64,000 nt of DNA from Nitrospira sp. (lineage in GTDB: Bacteria > Nitrospirota > Nitrospiria > Nitrospirales > Nitrospiraceae): assembly GCA_024330965.1 (NCBI GenBank), contig JANDJL010000012.1, positions 1-64,000 on the forward strand, read 5' to 3'. This document shows, piece by piece, positions 37,474 through 45,755 of this stretch. The notes below the pieces were generated by a model that saw nothing but the letters and a program-made list of their open reading frames with translations, was not told the DNA's origin and made no database searches. Numbering within the stretch: the stretch's first letter is position 1; every line of letters starts with the position of its first letter. The translations under genes and the position numbers were made by a program.

Positions 37474-38934
37474 ATGCAGACGACTGAACGCCAGGGGGAG
37501 CCGAGATCAGTGGGGGTGCGTCCCCGTTCCTTGGAACGGGACGCTTTGCGGGATGTCTTGCGCGATCAGGCGGAGCGGGGACAGACCAAGTCCGATATTG
37601 TGATTCAATCCGTCCAACGGCTGCTGCGGCGAGGAGCCATCACCAATCTCTCGAAAATGCTGGGGCGCATGCATCCTGCCGATGTGGCCAAGGCCATCCG
37701 CCATTTATCGTCCTCAAAGGAAAAACGGGAAGTGTTCGAATTGGTCAGGGGCGAGAACAAGCGCGGCCAAGTGTTGAGCGAACTTGACGGCGAAAGCATT
37801 CAAGAAGTGCTGGCCGATCTGCTGCACTCGGATATCGCCTGGCTGTTGAAAGATCTTGGTCCGGACGACGTCGCCTACATTCTTGGATTTTTGCCGGAGG
37901 AACGCGGGCAGGAAATCCTGGCTTTGATGAAGGCTGAGGATTCGACGGAGGTCGCCGACATTCTTCAATACGCCAAGGATACGGCCGGCGGCATTATGAC
38001 GACGGAGTTTTTATCTTTGTCGGAGGACGTCACGGCCCAAGAAGCCATCCGCCGACTCCAGCAAGCCACCGACGCGGAGATGGTGTTTTACATCTATGTG
38101 ACGGACAAGAACGATCATCTGGTCGGGGTGTTGTCGCTGCGTCAGCTCTTGACGGTGCCGCCCGATACGCCGCTCAAGAACATCATGACGCGTGACGTGA
38201 TCAGCGTCACCGTCGATATGGATCAAGAAGAAGTGGCTCGTCAGGTGGCCAGTTACAACTTGCTCGCGATTCCGGTCGTCGAGAAGGACGGACGGTTGGT
38301 CGGCATCATTACAGTGGACGACGTCGTGGACGTCATTCGCGAAGAGGCCACGGAAGACATGTTGAAAATGGCCGGCGCCATTGAGGAGGAGCCGATCTCC
38401 AAGTCCTCGAGTATCGGCGCCGCCAAGCTGCGTTTGCCGTGGCTGTTTACCAATCTTGTCGGAAGTTTGCTGTCGGGGGCCATCTTGTGGTACTTCCGCT
38501 ACACGATTCAGGAAGTTGTGGCGGTCGTCAGTTTCATTCCGGTCATCGCTGCGATGGGTGGCAACGTAGGGCTGCAATCCTCCACGCTGATTATTCGCGG
38601 ATTGGCGACCGGGCATATCGAACCGACGGACGTCTGGACGGTGTTTTTCCGGGAAACCAAGATCGGATTGCTGATGGGGCTGGCCTGTGGTCTGATTTTG
38701 ACGGCTGTCGGGTGGGTGCTGCAAGAAGGGGTTTTAGGAGTGGTCGTGGGGGCTTCGCTGGTGATCGCATTCTTCGTCTCGACCAGCATGGCCACGATCA
38801 TGCCTATCGCACTCAAGCGTCTGGGAGTGGATCCTGCTGTCGCCGCAGGCCCCTTTGTGACGACGGCCAACGACATTACCGGCATCACGATTTATCTCAC
38901 CCTCGCGACGTTGTTTTTGAACTATCTGCGGTAA
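37474..38934 (+). CDS. mgtE: Magnesium transporter MgtE
   Basis: It is a Mg2+ channel gated by cytoplasmic Mg2+. The order is an N domain of helical repeats (about 50-160), two CBS domains (about 165-290, with TAGGIMTTEFLSL and LLAIPVVEKDGRLVGIITVD) and five transmembrane helices (about 315-485). The pore motif AAMGGNVGLQSSTLIIRGLA is visible. The ATG at 37474 is one codon after a GTG; GAAGG lies six bases upstream. The 486 residues are of normal length. No Mg-responsive leader is seen in the short gap after era. Confidence 0.93.
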   Translation: MQTTERQGEPRSVGVRPRSLERDALRDVLRDQAERGQTKSDIVIQSVQRLLRRGAITNLSKMLGRMHPADVAKAIRHLSSSKEKREVFELVRGENKRGQVLSELDGESIQEVLADLLHSDIAWLLKDLGPDDVAYILGFLPEERGQEILALMKAEDSTEVADILQYAKDTAGGIMTTEFLSLSEDVTAQEAIRRLQQATDAEMVFYIYVTDKNDHLVGVLSLRQLLTVPPDTPLKNIMTRDVISVTVDMDQEEVARQVASYNLLAIPVVEKDGRLVGIITVDDVVDVIREEATEDMLKMAGAIEEEPISKSSSIGAAKLRLPWLFTNLVGSLLSGAILWYFRYTIQEVVAVVSFIPVIAAMGGNVGLQSSTLIIRGLATGHIEPTDVWTVFFRETKIGLLMGLACGLILTAVGWVLQEGVLGVVVGASLVIAFFVSTSMATIMPIALKRLGVDPAVAAGPFVTTANDITGITIYLTLATLFLNYLR

Positions 38935-38989
38935 TCGCGTCTTGTATGAATGAGCCGCGTTCCGCCCCCTTTGCAAGAGGCCGTGCCCA

Positions 38990-39775
38990 ATGCCGCTGGT
39001 GAAAGCGAGAGCGATCATTCTGCGGAGTCGTAAGTGGGGAGATGCGGACCGAATCATCACGGCGTATGCCAGGAGTTTGGGCAAGATTCGGGGAGTCGCT
39101 CGCGGCGCTCGACGTCAGAAGAGCCGGTTCGGTGCAGCACTCGAACCCTTTACCGTTTGTCGCCTTGATTTGTTCGAAAAGATCGGGGACCCGCTGTTTC
39201 GGATTTCCCACGTCGATGTGGTGACCTCCTTTCAATCATTGCGCGAGGACCTCGGATTGATGGCGGCGGCGGCGCGGATGGTCAATGTTGCGGCCGCTGT
39301 GACGCCGGAGCGGGATCCTGACCCGCAGTTGTTCGACACCCTTGAGAAAGGGTTGGCCGCCCTGCCTTCCAGTAAGGACCCCGTCTGCACCGCCTTGATG
39401 CTTCAAATTAAATTGTTGTGTCGGACGGGGTTTCGTCCCCAGACTGATCGTTGTGCCGCCTGCGGGAAGACCGTCATAGCCGGTACGTTCCATTTTTCTC
39501 CGACTGAAGGAGGAATCGTGTGCCTAATGTGCGCCGTTCGGCCTCATGCCCGTTGTGTGGTGTTGTCACAAGGAAGCGTCGCTTTTCTTCAGCAGGCTGT
39601 TCGATTGGATCCTGCCTTGATGACCCGCCTGCGGGCCGTTGGGCAGGTGCGGGACGAAGTCGAAGAAGCTATCGACAAATATGTGACGGTCGTTACGGGC
39701 AGACGTCTTCCGCCGGCGGATTTCTTGTCTGGCGCGCCGGCGGTTTCGTCTCATTACGGATCTCCGGAGAGCTGA
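38990..39775 (+). CDS. recO: DNA repair protein RecO
   Basis: It is a recombination mediator of the RecFOR pathway. The N-terminal OB fold starts LVKARAIILRSRKWGDADRI and is followed by a helical domain. A four-Cys zinc module is visible: CAACGKT and later CLMC (about residues 161-184). The product is 261 residues. It often follows era in bacteria; here mgtE lies between. Confidence 0.92.
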   Translation: MPLVKARAIILRSRKWGDADRIITAYARSLGKIRGVARGARRQKSRFGAALEPFTVCRLDLFEKIGDPLFRISHVDVVTSFQSLREDLGLMAAAARMVNVAAAVTPERDPDPQLFDTLEKGLAALPSSKDPVCTALMLQIKLLCRTGFRPQTDRCAACGKTVIAGTFHFSPTEGGIVCLMCAVRPHARCVVLSQGSVAFLQQAVRLDPALMTRLRAVGQVRDEVEEAIDKYVTVVTGRRLPPADFLSGAPAVSSHYGSPES

Positions 39776-39779
39776 TGAG

Positions 39780-40136
39780 ATGACGGAAACCACGATCGAG
39801 CCGCGTGACATGGAGTGGCTTGGCAAGGGAGTATTGGGGATTCAATGGAGTGACGGGCACAAGGGCGTCTATCCCATTCGGTATCTTCGACAGCAGTGCC
39901 CGTGCGCGGCCTGTGTGGATGAATGGACGGGAGAGCGTCGTCTAAAAGCGGATGATGTTCCGATGTTGATCATGTTGCAAGACATCGTGCCGGTCGGTCG
40001 GTATGCCCTTCAATTCCGCTGGAGCGACGGTCATGATGCCGGCATTTATTCGTACCAGCTCCTGAGGAAGTTGTGTCAGTGCGATGCCTGTGTCCCTGTG
40101 AAGCCGGCTGATTCTAAGTCGAGGAGATTGATGTGA
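39780..40136 (+). CDS. DUF971-domain protein
   Basis: This 118-residue cytoplasmic protein has the GBBH-like N-terminal fold: LGIQWSDGHKGVYPIRYLRQ, CPCAACVDEWTG, and repeated RWSDGHDAGIYSYQLLRKLC with a final CQCDAC. Cys clusters suggest zinc or Fe-S binding; proteins of this family have been connected with Fe-S cluster handling, but the role here is not shown. It begins 5 bases after recO and overlaps the next gene by 4 bases. Confidence 0.85.
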   Translation: MTETTIEPRDMEWLGKGVLGIQWSDGHKGVYPIRYLRQQCPCAACVDEWTGERRLKADDVPMLIMLQDIVPVGRYALQFRWSDGHDAGIYSYQLLRKLCQCDACVPVKPADSKSRRLM

Positions 40137-40651
40137 GTGCACAAGCAGCGACGAGCGGACGGATGGTCGTTCGGTTTGGCAGCACCGGGCATATGGTGAT
40201 GAGAAAAACAGGGATCCTTGCGGTGGTGCTTCTGATTGTCGGGGCGGTCGCGTGCCGTGGATTGCCGCCGTTGGCCGAGCAAGAACAATGGGTAAGAGAG
40301 GGTAATCTGGTGATTGAACGGATAACGGCGAGGGCTGTGGTGAACGTCTGGGGAGAACCGCCCCATTATCAAACTCGGTTTACTCAGTTTTTTGTGATGC
40401 CGGATTTCACGATGATTCCCGCTTCTCGCGTGGCGTTGGGGGAGTCGCCAAGGGGATGGGAAGCCGGAGTTCATGCAGGAGAAGGGGTGTTTTTTTTATA
40501 TCCAGATCGAGGATGGCTGTTGGTTTTTCTCGATGACCGATTGGTGTATAAGGAAGCGCTGAAAGCGGATGAGATGCGCGCCTTGATTGAAGCGTGGGCA
40601 TACGAAGATCGATTCAAAACCCGATTATTAGATGGGACCTCGATTCCCTGA
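40133..40651 (+). CDS. Putative lipoprotein of unknown function
   Basis: This 172-residue protein has a hydrophobic segment (GILAVVLLIVGAVAC) ending in a plausible lipobox Cys. The body (QTRFTQFFVMPDFTMIPASR, GVFFLYPDRGWLLVFLDDRL) looks like a small beta-rich periplasmic domain. I do not recognise it. The GTG at 40133 overlaps the previous stop, but ATGs at 40193 or 40199 would place the signal peptide more normally and may be the true start. Confidence 0.6.
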   Translation: MSAQAATSGRMVVRFGSTGHMVMRKTGILAVVLLIVGAVACRGLPPLAEQEQWVREGNLVIERITARAVVNVWGEPPHYQTRFTQFFVMPDFTMIPASRVALGESPRGWEAGVHAGEGVFFLYPDRGWLLVFLDDRLVYKEALKADEMRALIEAWAYEDRFKTRLLDGTSIP

Positions 40652-40657
40652 ATGTTG

Positions 40658-40687
40658 TTGACCTCCTCTTGTGTGCCTCAAAATGAT
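40658..40687 (+). promoter_or_regulatory. Candidate promoter of glgA
   Basis: TTGACC (40658-40663) and AATGAT (40682-40687) are 18 bases apart, matching five and four of six consensus positions. They lie 55 bases before the glgA start, in the only gap between the preceding lipoprotein gene and glgA. Confidence 0.42.
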
Positions 40688-40742
40688 AGGAGCTGGGTGA
40701 TAGCGTCACACCCGTGATTCCTTCGGCGAGACAATCGATCAC

Positions 40743-42218
40743 ATGAACATCTTAATAGCGGCGTCCGAAGCCGCTCCCTATGCGAAGACCGGTGGATTGG
40801 CCGATGTCACCGGCGCGTTGCCCGGTGAGCTCATCAAGCTGGGACATCGGGTGACGTTGATCTTGCCTGGGTATCGCGAGGTTGTGGAACATCTGCGATC
40901 AAGTCAGATCAAGGCTCGTTTTTCGATTCCGGTTGCAGGGGTCCCGCTGAGTGTGAATTTGGAAGAGGTGCTCGCTCACGTCGCGGACGGCGCACATTCG
41001 CTGAGGATCCTAATCGTTCGATATGATCCGTACTTTGACCGCCCTGGACTCTATCAGGATCGAGACGGAGACTATCCCGACAATCTTGAACGGTTCACAC
41101 TGTTTTCCCGGTCCGTTCTTCAGAGTCTCGCCTACCTCAACCAGACCTGCAAGGAGCCGGTGGATGTCCTTCATTTGCACGATTGGCAAACGGCCTTGTG
41201 CGCGGTGTACTTGAAAGCCGGTATCGGCGTGCCGAAGGAAGCAGGTCTGGTGAAAACTCTTCTGACCTTGCATAACGTCGGCTATCAAGGTGTGTTCCCT
41301 GGAGAGCGATTCGCTGTAACGGGTCTTCCTCCCGCGCTGTTTTCGCCAGAGGCGCTGGAATTTTACGGGTCGGTCAATTGCTTAAAGGGAGGGATTGTCT
41401 TTTCTGACGCCCTGTCAACAGTCAGTCCGACCTATGCGAAAGAAATCATGACGAAAGAATTCGGCCATGGATTGGAGGGGGTGTTGGCAAACCGCTCCGA
41501 TGGTATTGAAGGCATCGTCAATGGCATCGATACGACTATCTGGAATCCGGAAACCGACCGGCATCTGCCGGCGCGTTACCACGCATCTGATTTATCCGGG
41601 AAAAAAGTATGCAAAGAAGCGTTACAGCGAGAGCTTGGGTTGCCGATTCTTGATGTGCCCCTCATAGCTGCGATCGGGCGGCTCGCCCCGCAAAAAGGAT
41701 TTGATCTTTTGTTGGAGATCCTTCCTGAATTGACCCTTCTCGATGTGCAGATTGTCATGTTGGGAACCGGGGATCGGCACCTGGAGCAGCGATTGTTGGA
41801 TGCCCAGGCTGCCCATCATGATCGTCTCGCGGTATGCGTCCGGTTTGACGAAGGGCTGGCCCATCGTCTTGAAGCCGGCGCCGATATGCTAGTCATGCCT
41901 TCTCGGTATGAGCCGTGCGGGCTGACTCAGCTCCATAGTTTACGATATGGAACGGTACCCATCGTTCGGCGTACTGGAGGCTTAGCAGACACGGTTGTTC
42001 CATTTAGGCCATCGACGGTACGGGCGAATGTCGCGACGGGATTTCATTTTGATCAGGCCTCTTCTGAGGCTCTATTGACAGCAGTTCTATTGGCGCTGTC
42101 GGTGTATCAACAACGTGAAGCCTGGCGTTCGCTGATACGGGCGGGAATGAGCACGGATTTATCGTGGGCCAAGTCCGCGAGACGATATGAACAAGTCTAT
42201 CGTTCGCTGCTCCCCTGA
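40743..42218 (+). CDS. glgA: Glycogen/starch synthase
   Basis: It elongates alpha-1,4-glucan from ADP- or UDP-glucose (GT5 family). The N-terminal KTGGLADVTGALPGEL motif binds the nucleotide sugar; DVLHLHDWQTAL, TLHNVGYQGVF and the C-terminal SRYEPCGLTQLHSLRYGTVP with the catalytic Glu are present, followed by RRTGGLADTV. The product is 491 residues. It is alone between a lipoprotein gene and a convergent minus-strand gene; other glg genes are not in the window. Confidence 0.94.
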   Translation: MNILIAASEAAPYAKTGGLADVTGALPGELIKLGHRVTLILPGYREVVEHLRSSQIKARFSIPVAGVPLSVNLEEVLAHVADGAHSLRILIVRYDPYFDRPGLYQDRDGDYPDNLERFTLFSRSVLQSLAYLNQTCKEPVDVLHLHDWQTALCAVYLKAGIGVPKEAGLVKTLLTLHNVGYQGVFPGERFAVTGLPPALFSPEALEFYGSVNCLKGGIVFSDALSTVSPTYAKEIMTKEFGHGLEGVLANRSDGIEGIVNGIDTTIWNPETDRHLPARYHASDLSGKKVCKEALQRELGLPILDVPLIAAIGRLAPQKGFDLLLEILPELTLLDVQIVMLGTGDRHLEQRLLDAQAAHHDRLAVCVRFDEGLAHRLEAGADMLVMPSRYEPCGLTQLHSLRYGTVPIVRRTGGLADTVVPFRPSTVRANVATGFHFDQASSEALLTAVLLALSVYQQREAWRSLIRAGMSTDLSWAKSARRYEQVYRSLLP

Positions 42219-42236
42219 ATCGCCACACTCTACCAC

Positions 42237-42266
42237 TTAATTGAGTGCGATTTAATTGAGTGCGAT
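42237..42266. repeat. Perfect 15-bp tandem repeat after glgA
   Basis: TTAATTGAGTGCGAT occurs twice in direct succession (42237-42251 and 42252-42266), in the 90-base gap between convergent glgA and a lipoprotein gene. Unit length equals that of the flp-leader repeat, but the sequences are unrelated. Its function is unknown; slippage during replication is the simplest origin. Confidence 0.7.
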
Positions 42267-42308
42267 CGAGACCGGAAGGTTTTGCGTGAGATCTCCCCCC
42301 AGATGGAG

Positions 42309-42806
42309 TTAAGGGGTCTTCAAAGAAACGATAACGCCTCGATCGAGTTCCGCGAGCAAGCGTTTTGCTCGAAGCGTGTAGTAAGGAGAAATATCCTTGT
42401 GGTGTGTAAGGACTGATGAGAACAGGTTGCGAGCGGTGTCAATCTGACCCTCATGGAGAGCCAGTTGACCGGCACGGAGCGAACACGATGCGGCCATGGC
42501 TCGGACATCGACGGCCTGGCGATTGGCCGGAGCACTCACCCATCGTTGAAGCTTGGTCGGGAGGGGAAGCACAAACCCGTCTTGTTCTTTCAGAAGAGCT
42601 GCGGAAGAGAGTTGCTTCAGTTCCAAATGAGCCCGTCCAAAGTCTGAAGCAATCCTGCAGGCGTTATATCGTTGCCACAGAGACATAAACCTATCATTAT
42701 CATGATAGGCATCTACAAGACTGGAGGTGTGGGAAGATTGGCATCCAGCGGCAAGAAGGACAAGCCCTAGCATCAAACCCCACTGACACCTCCCGTTCAT
42801 TTTCAT
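42309..42806 (-). CDS. Small lipoprotein with TPR-like helices
   Basis: This is a 165-residue lipoprotein. The signal segment MLGLVLLAAGC has a textbook lipobox (LAAGC). The mature part is helical, with AMAASCSLRAGQLALHEGQ and IDTARNLFSSVLTHH resembling tetratricopeptide helices. GGGAGG lies a few bases before the ATG. It is downstream of the LuxR-type gene on the same strand, next to the EPS locus. A role in EPS export or envelope homeostasis is possible but not shown. Confidence 0.65.
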   Translation of the reverse strand: MKMNGRCQWGLMLGLVLLAAGCQSSHTSSLVDAYHDNDRFMSLWQRYNACRIASDFGRAHLELKQLSSAALLKEQDGFVLPLPTKLQRWVSAPANRQAVDVRAMAASCSLRAGQLALHEGQIDTARNLFSSVLTHHKDISPYYTLRAKRLLAELDRGVIVSLKTP

Positions 42807-42898
42807 GACGCCTCCCGTAGCCTTTTCAACCGTTTCGTTTCTTTTTCAAAAAGAAAAAGAGCCACAGGGGCCCATGCAAATAGTGATCCCGGAAAATG

Positions 42899-42918
42899 AA
42901 ATCGTAAATTTATGATTT
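42899..42918. promoter_or_regulatory. 20-bp near-palindrome in AT-rich gap
   Basis: The sequence from 42899 to 42918 is a palindrome centred on AAATTT, with AAATC and GATTT arms and one mismatched pair of positions. It sits in a 271-base, unusually AT-rich interval between two minus-strand genes (42807-43077), about 93 bases upstream of the lipoprotein gene. It may be an operator for that gene or part of a weak terminator of the luxR-type gene. Nothing else clear is seen in this interval. Confidence 0.3.
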
Positions 42919-43077
42919 TCTGATGTTATTTTAATTATTCGGTGATCGATGTGATATGGAGACTGTGTAAATGATTACTCAGTGTGTTATTCGTGCAACG
43001 GTGTGATGGGGGGCTTGGTTTCTTGGCTTGTTTGCGTGGATGGAGGAACAGGCGAGTTAAAAAATCAGTGTTAGAGT

Positions 43078-43758
43078 TTAGGAGTTGAAAACTTGGACAA
43101 GAATTCCGGTGCGAGTTGAGGCATTCGTTTTTCTCATGATGTGTTTGATGTGCTCCTTCACTGTTTGCTCGGTAATCTGGAGTGCATTGGCAATTTCTTT
43201 GTTGGTCCATCCTTTTGCGAGGTGTTCGATGACTTCCTGTTCTCGGCTGGTCAACTGGAAACGATCGCGGGCATGGTCTGCGTTCAGCGGTTTTCGCCGC
43301 CCCAGCTCCTCCATAGTTATGACAAGTCTCGCGTTTTGGATACCGCCTCGATCCGGAAGCCCAAATCCACGCAGGAGGATCGGTTGACTGGGATCCCCTG
43401 CAATGCGTTTCAGTTCGAATTGTTCCCAATCTTTAGCTTCGGTTCGAATGTGGAGAGCCTTGATGATTTCTCCGCACAGTTCTGTGAGAGCCGTGGGTAG
43501 GACCCCGTGGGCGAATTTTGCATTGTTGCCTCCATGCTCCACCGCATTGATTTTCTTGGCAAGTTCAGATGCCTGATGGTTCATATGAAGCAATTGCATG
43601 GAGGCCGAAAGAACGACGATTCCCGATCCTGCTCGCTGATCGGCAAGACTGTCAGTTTGGTCAAGAACGCCAGGGCCGCTGGTCATACGAAATTCGTTCT
43701 GAGTGCCTGTTCTGGGTATTTTGCACACATAACACGTTCCATGGACATCCAAGGTCAC
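43078..43758 (-). CDS. LuxR-type transcriptional regulator with PAS-like sensor
   Basis: This is a 226-residue DNA-binding protein. The C-terminal LuxR helix-turn-helix is clear (about 160-222): FQLTSREQEVIEHLAKGWTN, KEIANALQITEQTVKEHIKH, then IMRKTNASTRTGIL. The N-terminal part has a PAS-like start (GIVVLSASMQLLHMNHQASE), so it probably senses a small signal and lacks a phosphoryl receiver. The GTG at 43758 or an ATG at 43686 could be the start; neither has a good ribosome binding site. It is divergent from the EPS locus and is the obvious candidate for controlling it. Confidence 0.85.
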   Translation of the reverse strand: MTLDVHGTCYVCKIPRTGTQNEFRMTSGPGVLDQTDSLADQRAGSGIVVLSASMQLLHMNHQASELAKKINAVEHGGNNAKFAHGVLPTALTELCGEIIKALHIRTEAKDWEQFELKRIAGDPSQPILLRGFGLPDRGGIQNARLVITMEELGRRKPLNADHARDRFQLTSREQEVIEHLAKGWTNKEIANALQITEQTVKEHIKHIMRKTNASTRTGILVQVFNS

Positions 43759-43788
43759 TCAAGAAGCTAGGCCCAAATGCACACAGCG

Positions 43789-43817
43789 ATAGTACCTAAC
43801 CCTTTTGGGGGAGTCAA
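43789..43817 (-). promoter_or_regulatory. Sigma-70 promoter of the LuxR-type gene
   Basis: On the minus strand TTGACT (43812-43817) and TACTAT (43789-43794) are exactly 17 bases apart, matching five and four of six positions. The spacer contains CCCAAAAGGG, a short inverted repeat that could be an operator. It is 30 bases upstream of the GTG start. Confidence 0.55.
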
Positions 43818-43856
43818 CATATACCTTTGAGAAAGCAGCCTACATCATCGGTATTG

Positions 43857-43872
43857 TGGCCGTAACATTGCA
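43857..43872 (+). promoter_or_regulatory. Sigma-54 (-24/-12) promoter element of the EPS locus
   Basis: The 16-base element TGGCCGTAACATTGCA matches the consensus TGGCACGrNNNTTGCW at TGGC, the purine, and all of TTGCA, with exact GG-to-GC spacing; only positions 5-7 differ. It points into the EPS locus and lies about 175 bases before the PilZ start, leaving space for a leader. Sigma-54 control through a PrsK/PrsR-type pair is known for exosortase-A systems, so the match is plausible in context. An overlapping sigma-70-like pair (TTGTGG 43854-43859, TATATT 43877-43882, 17 bases apart) is an alternative reading. Confidence 0.6.
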
Positions 43873-44046
43873 CGGATATATTTCACTCCGTTGCGATCGG
43901 AGACCGGCTTCTTGAGAAAATCATATGACAAACGAAAACGAGTGGGTGCAGGTCGTTATGAAAGGGAATGGGATCGCGGCAATTCATCCGAACACGGGTC
44001 CTTACAGAAGGGGTCGGTTGTGATACAGAAAGAATGGGAGTGGCCT

Positions 44047-44367
44047 ATGAAGAGCGATAGCCATGCAACGCACAGTGAGCGAGCGGCGCTCCTGCGACCA
44101 ATTCCATATGAGATGACCTCGCCAGTCGATGAAGACAGAGAAAGGGGAAAAGGGAAAGCGCTGTCTCTTAATATCAGCCGAGGGGGGATGTTATTGATGA
44201 TGGATCAGGCGCCCAAGGTTGAGCAGGTACTAAAGGTCTATGTTCCGACGCCGATCACCATCGCTGAGACCCCGACACTTGCCGAGGTACGCTGGGTCAG
44301 AAAAGTGCCGTTTGGGAAGACGAACGGAGGCGGGCCGTATTTTGTTGGACTCAAGTTCATATTCTGA
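44047..44367 (+). CDS. PilZ-domain protein
   Basis: This small 106-residue protein has the PilZ beta-barrel core: LSLNISRGGMLLMMDQ (the D/N-x-S-x-x-G motif as NISRGG), VLKVYVPTP, AEVRWVRKVPFG and YFVGLKFIF. The usual upstream RxxxR c-di-GMP clamp is not exact; ERAALLRP has four residues between arginines, so ligand binding is uncertain. The ATG at 44047 has GGGAG six bases before it; the longer open frame from 43891 lacks such a site. It is the first gene of the EPS locus, downstream of the sigma-54 element, and probably modulates EPS synthesis or secretion. Confidence 0.75.
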   Translation: MKSDSHATHSERAALLRPIPYEMTSPVDEDRERGKGKALSLNISRGGMLLMMDQAPKVEQVLKVYVPTPITIAETPTLAEVRWVRKVPFGKTNGGGPYFVGLKFIF

Positions 44368-44393
44368 TATGTCTGGTATGACGGTACGATGAA

Positions 44394-45077
44394 ATGATTG
44401 CCCGAAGTTGCGCGTCTTTTGTCAGAGCGACGATGTGTGTTCTCCTGGTGGGGATGGGGTTGTTCTGCGGTTCTGTCGAGGGCGAGGGATTGGCGGAGCC
44501 GGCCCTTCGGGTGCAAATCAAAGAAGGTGTGCGGGATCCGGACAAATCTTCTCTTGTAGTCACGCCGGATTACATTATAGGGCCGGAGGACGTGCTGGAT
44601 GTCAATGTCTGGAAAAACACGGATTTGTCGAGGACGGTCCTGGTTCGGCCTGACGGGAAAATTTCTCTGCCGTTGATCGGGGACGTGGTGGCCGTGGGAA
44701 TGACCGCGACTCAATTGGCCGACGCCATTTCAGAACGATTAAAAGAGTATAAAGAGAACCCCCAGGTCTCCATTGTGGTCAAGGAAATTAACAGTTATGC
44801 GATCTATGTGCTCGGTGAAGTCGCGCATCCAGGGAAATATCCCCTGAAAAGCAAAACGACACTCTTGCAAGCCATCACGTTGGCGGGAGGGTTTACGCCT
44901 ACGGCTGTGCGGAATAAAATCGTTGTGTTTCGGTTTGGTGAGAAGGGAGAGAAGGACATCAAAATAAAAGTCAACTACGATGACATTATCTTGCGCGATG
45001 GTTCAACTCAGAACTTGGTGTTGATTCCAGGTGATACCATCGTGATTCCTTCGGAAACTATGGTGCTGGTCCCGTAA
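44394..45077 (+). CDS. Wza/EpsD-type polysaccharide export protein (copy 1)
   Basis: This is a periplasmic/outer-membrane polysaccharide export protein. The poly_export domain (IGPEDVLDVNVWKNTDLSRT, SLPLIGDVVAVGMTATQL) is followed by a SLBB domain (SYAIYVLGEVAHPGKYPL, TLAGGFTP). The 227-residue protein has a signal segment but no proper lipobox: the Cys in GLFCGSVEG is preceded by Phe. The next gene is a close paralogue that does have a lipobox. The start at 44394 has no strong ribosome binding site; an ATG at 44433 is possible. Confidence 0.85.
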   Translation: MIARSCASFVRATMCVLLVGMGLFCGSVEGEGLAEPALRVQIKEGVRDPDKSSLVVTPDYIIGPEDVLDVNVWKNTDLSRTVLVRPDGKISLPLIGDVVAVGMTATQLADAISERLKEYKENPQVSIVVKEINSYAIYVLGEVAHPGKYPLKSKTTLLQAITLAGGFTPTAVRNKIVVFRFGEKGEKDIKIKVNYDDIILRDGSTQNLVLIPGDTIVIPSETMVLVP

Positions 45078-45128
45078 AGGAACACAGAAAAATGGAAATG
45101 GGTAAATCGTCTGCGAGCGTCAGCCCTT

Positions 45129-45755
45129 ATGATGAAATGGAGGGAGGATCTTCTCTTGAGTAGGATTTTATTGTGCGCACTCATTTTTTCCATGGGAGGC
45201 TGTTTTGCAGGGTCGATCCCCAATGAGGTATTGGAAGAGGTAAATAAGCCGTTTCCAAAAGATTTTTTGCTTGGTCCCGAGGATGTCCTGGAAGTGACGG
45301 TCTGGAAGAACCAGGATCTATCACGAATTGTTACGGTGCGACCGGACGGCATGATCTCGTTGCCGTTGATCGGTGATGTACAAGCGAGTGGTCTGACGGC
45401 GGCTCAGGTCGGCGAGATCATTTCCAAACGGTTGTCCGAGTATAAGGAAAATCCCTCCGTGTCCGTCAGTGTGAAGGAGGTCAACAGTTACTATATCTAT
45501 GTGATGGGGGAAGTGGCGCATCCCGGTAAATTTCCGTTGAAGTCGTATGCGACCGTCTTGCAGGGTATTTCGCTGGCGGGCGGCTTCACCCAATATGCAT
45601 CCAAAAACCGGATGGCTGTCGTAAGGACGATAGATAAAGGGACACCGGATGAACGCCAGATCAGAATCCCGGTGCGATATGACGATTTAGTGTCAGGCAA
45701 TGGAGAAATCGGTAACTTTCATCTGATGTCGGGGGATACCATTGTGGTGCCGTGA
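45129..45755 (+). CDS. Wza/EpsD-type polysaccharide export lipoprotein (copy 2)
   Basis: This is a 208-residue paralogue of the preceding gene, roughly two thirds identical by eye over the export and SLBB domains (GPEDVLEVTVWKNQDLSR, SYYIYVMGEVAHPGKFPL). Unlike copy 1 it has a good lipobox (FSMGGC, Cys near residue 25), so it is likely anchored in the outer membrane. Both are short compared with full Wza (about 380 residues), lacking the extra domains. It overlaps the next gene's long start by 14 bases. Confidence 0.87.
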   Translation: MMKWREDLLLSRILLCALIFSMGGCFAGSIPNEVLEEVNKPFPKDFLLGPEDVLEVTVWKNQDLSRIVTVRPDGMISLPLIGDVQASGLTAAQVGEIISKRLSEYKENPSVSVSVKEVNSYYIYVMGEVAHPGKFPLKSYATVLQGISLAGGFTQYASKNRMAVVRTIDKGTPDERQIRIPVRYDDLVSGNGEIGNFHLMSGDTIVVP

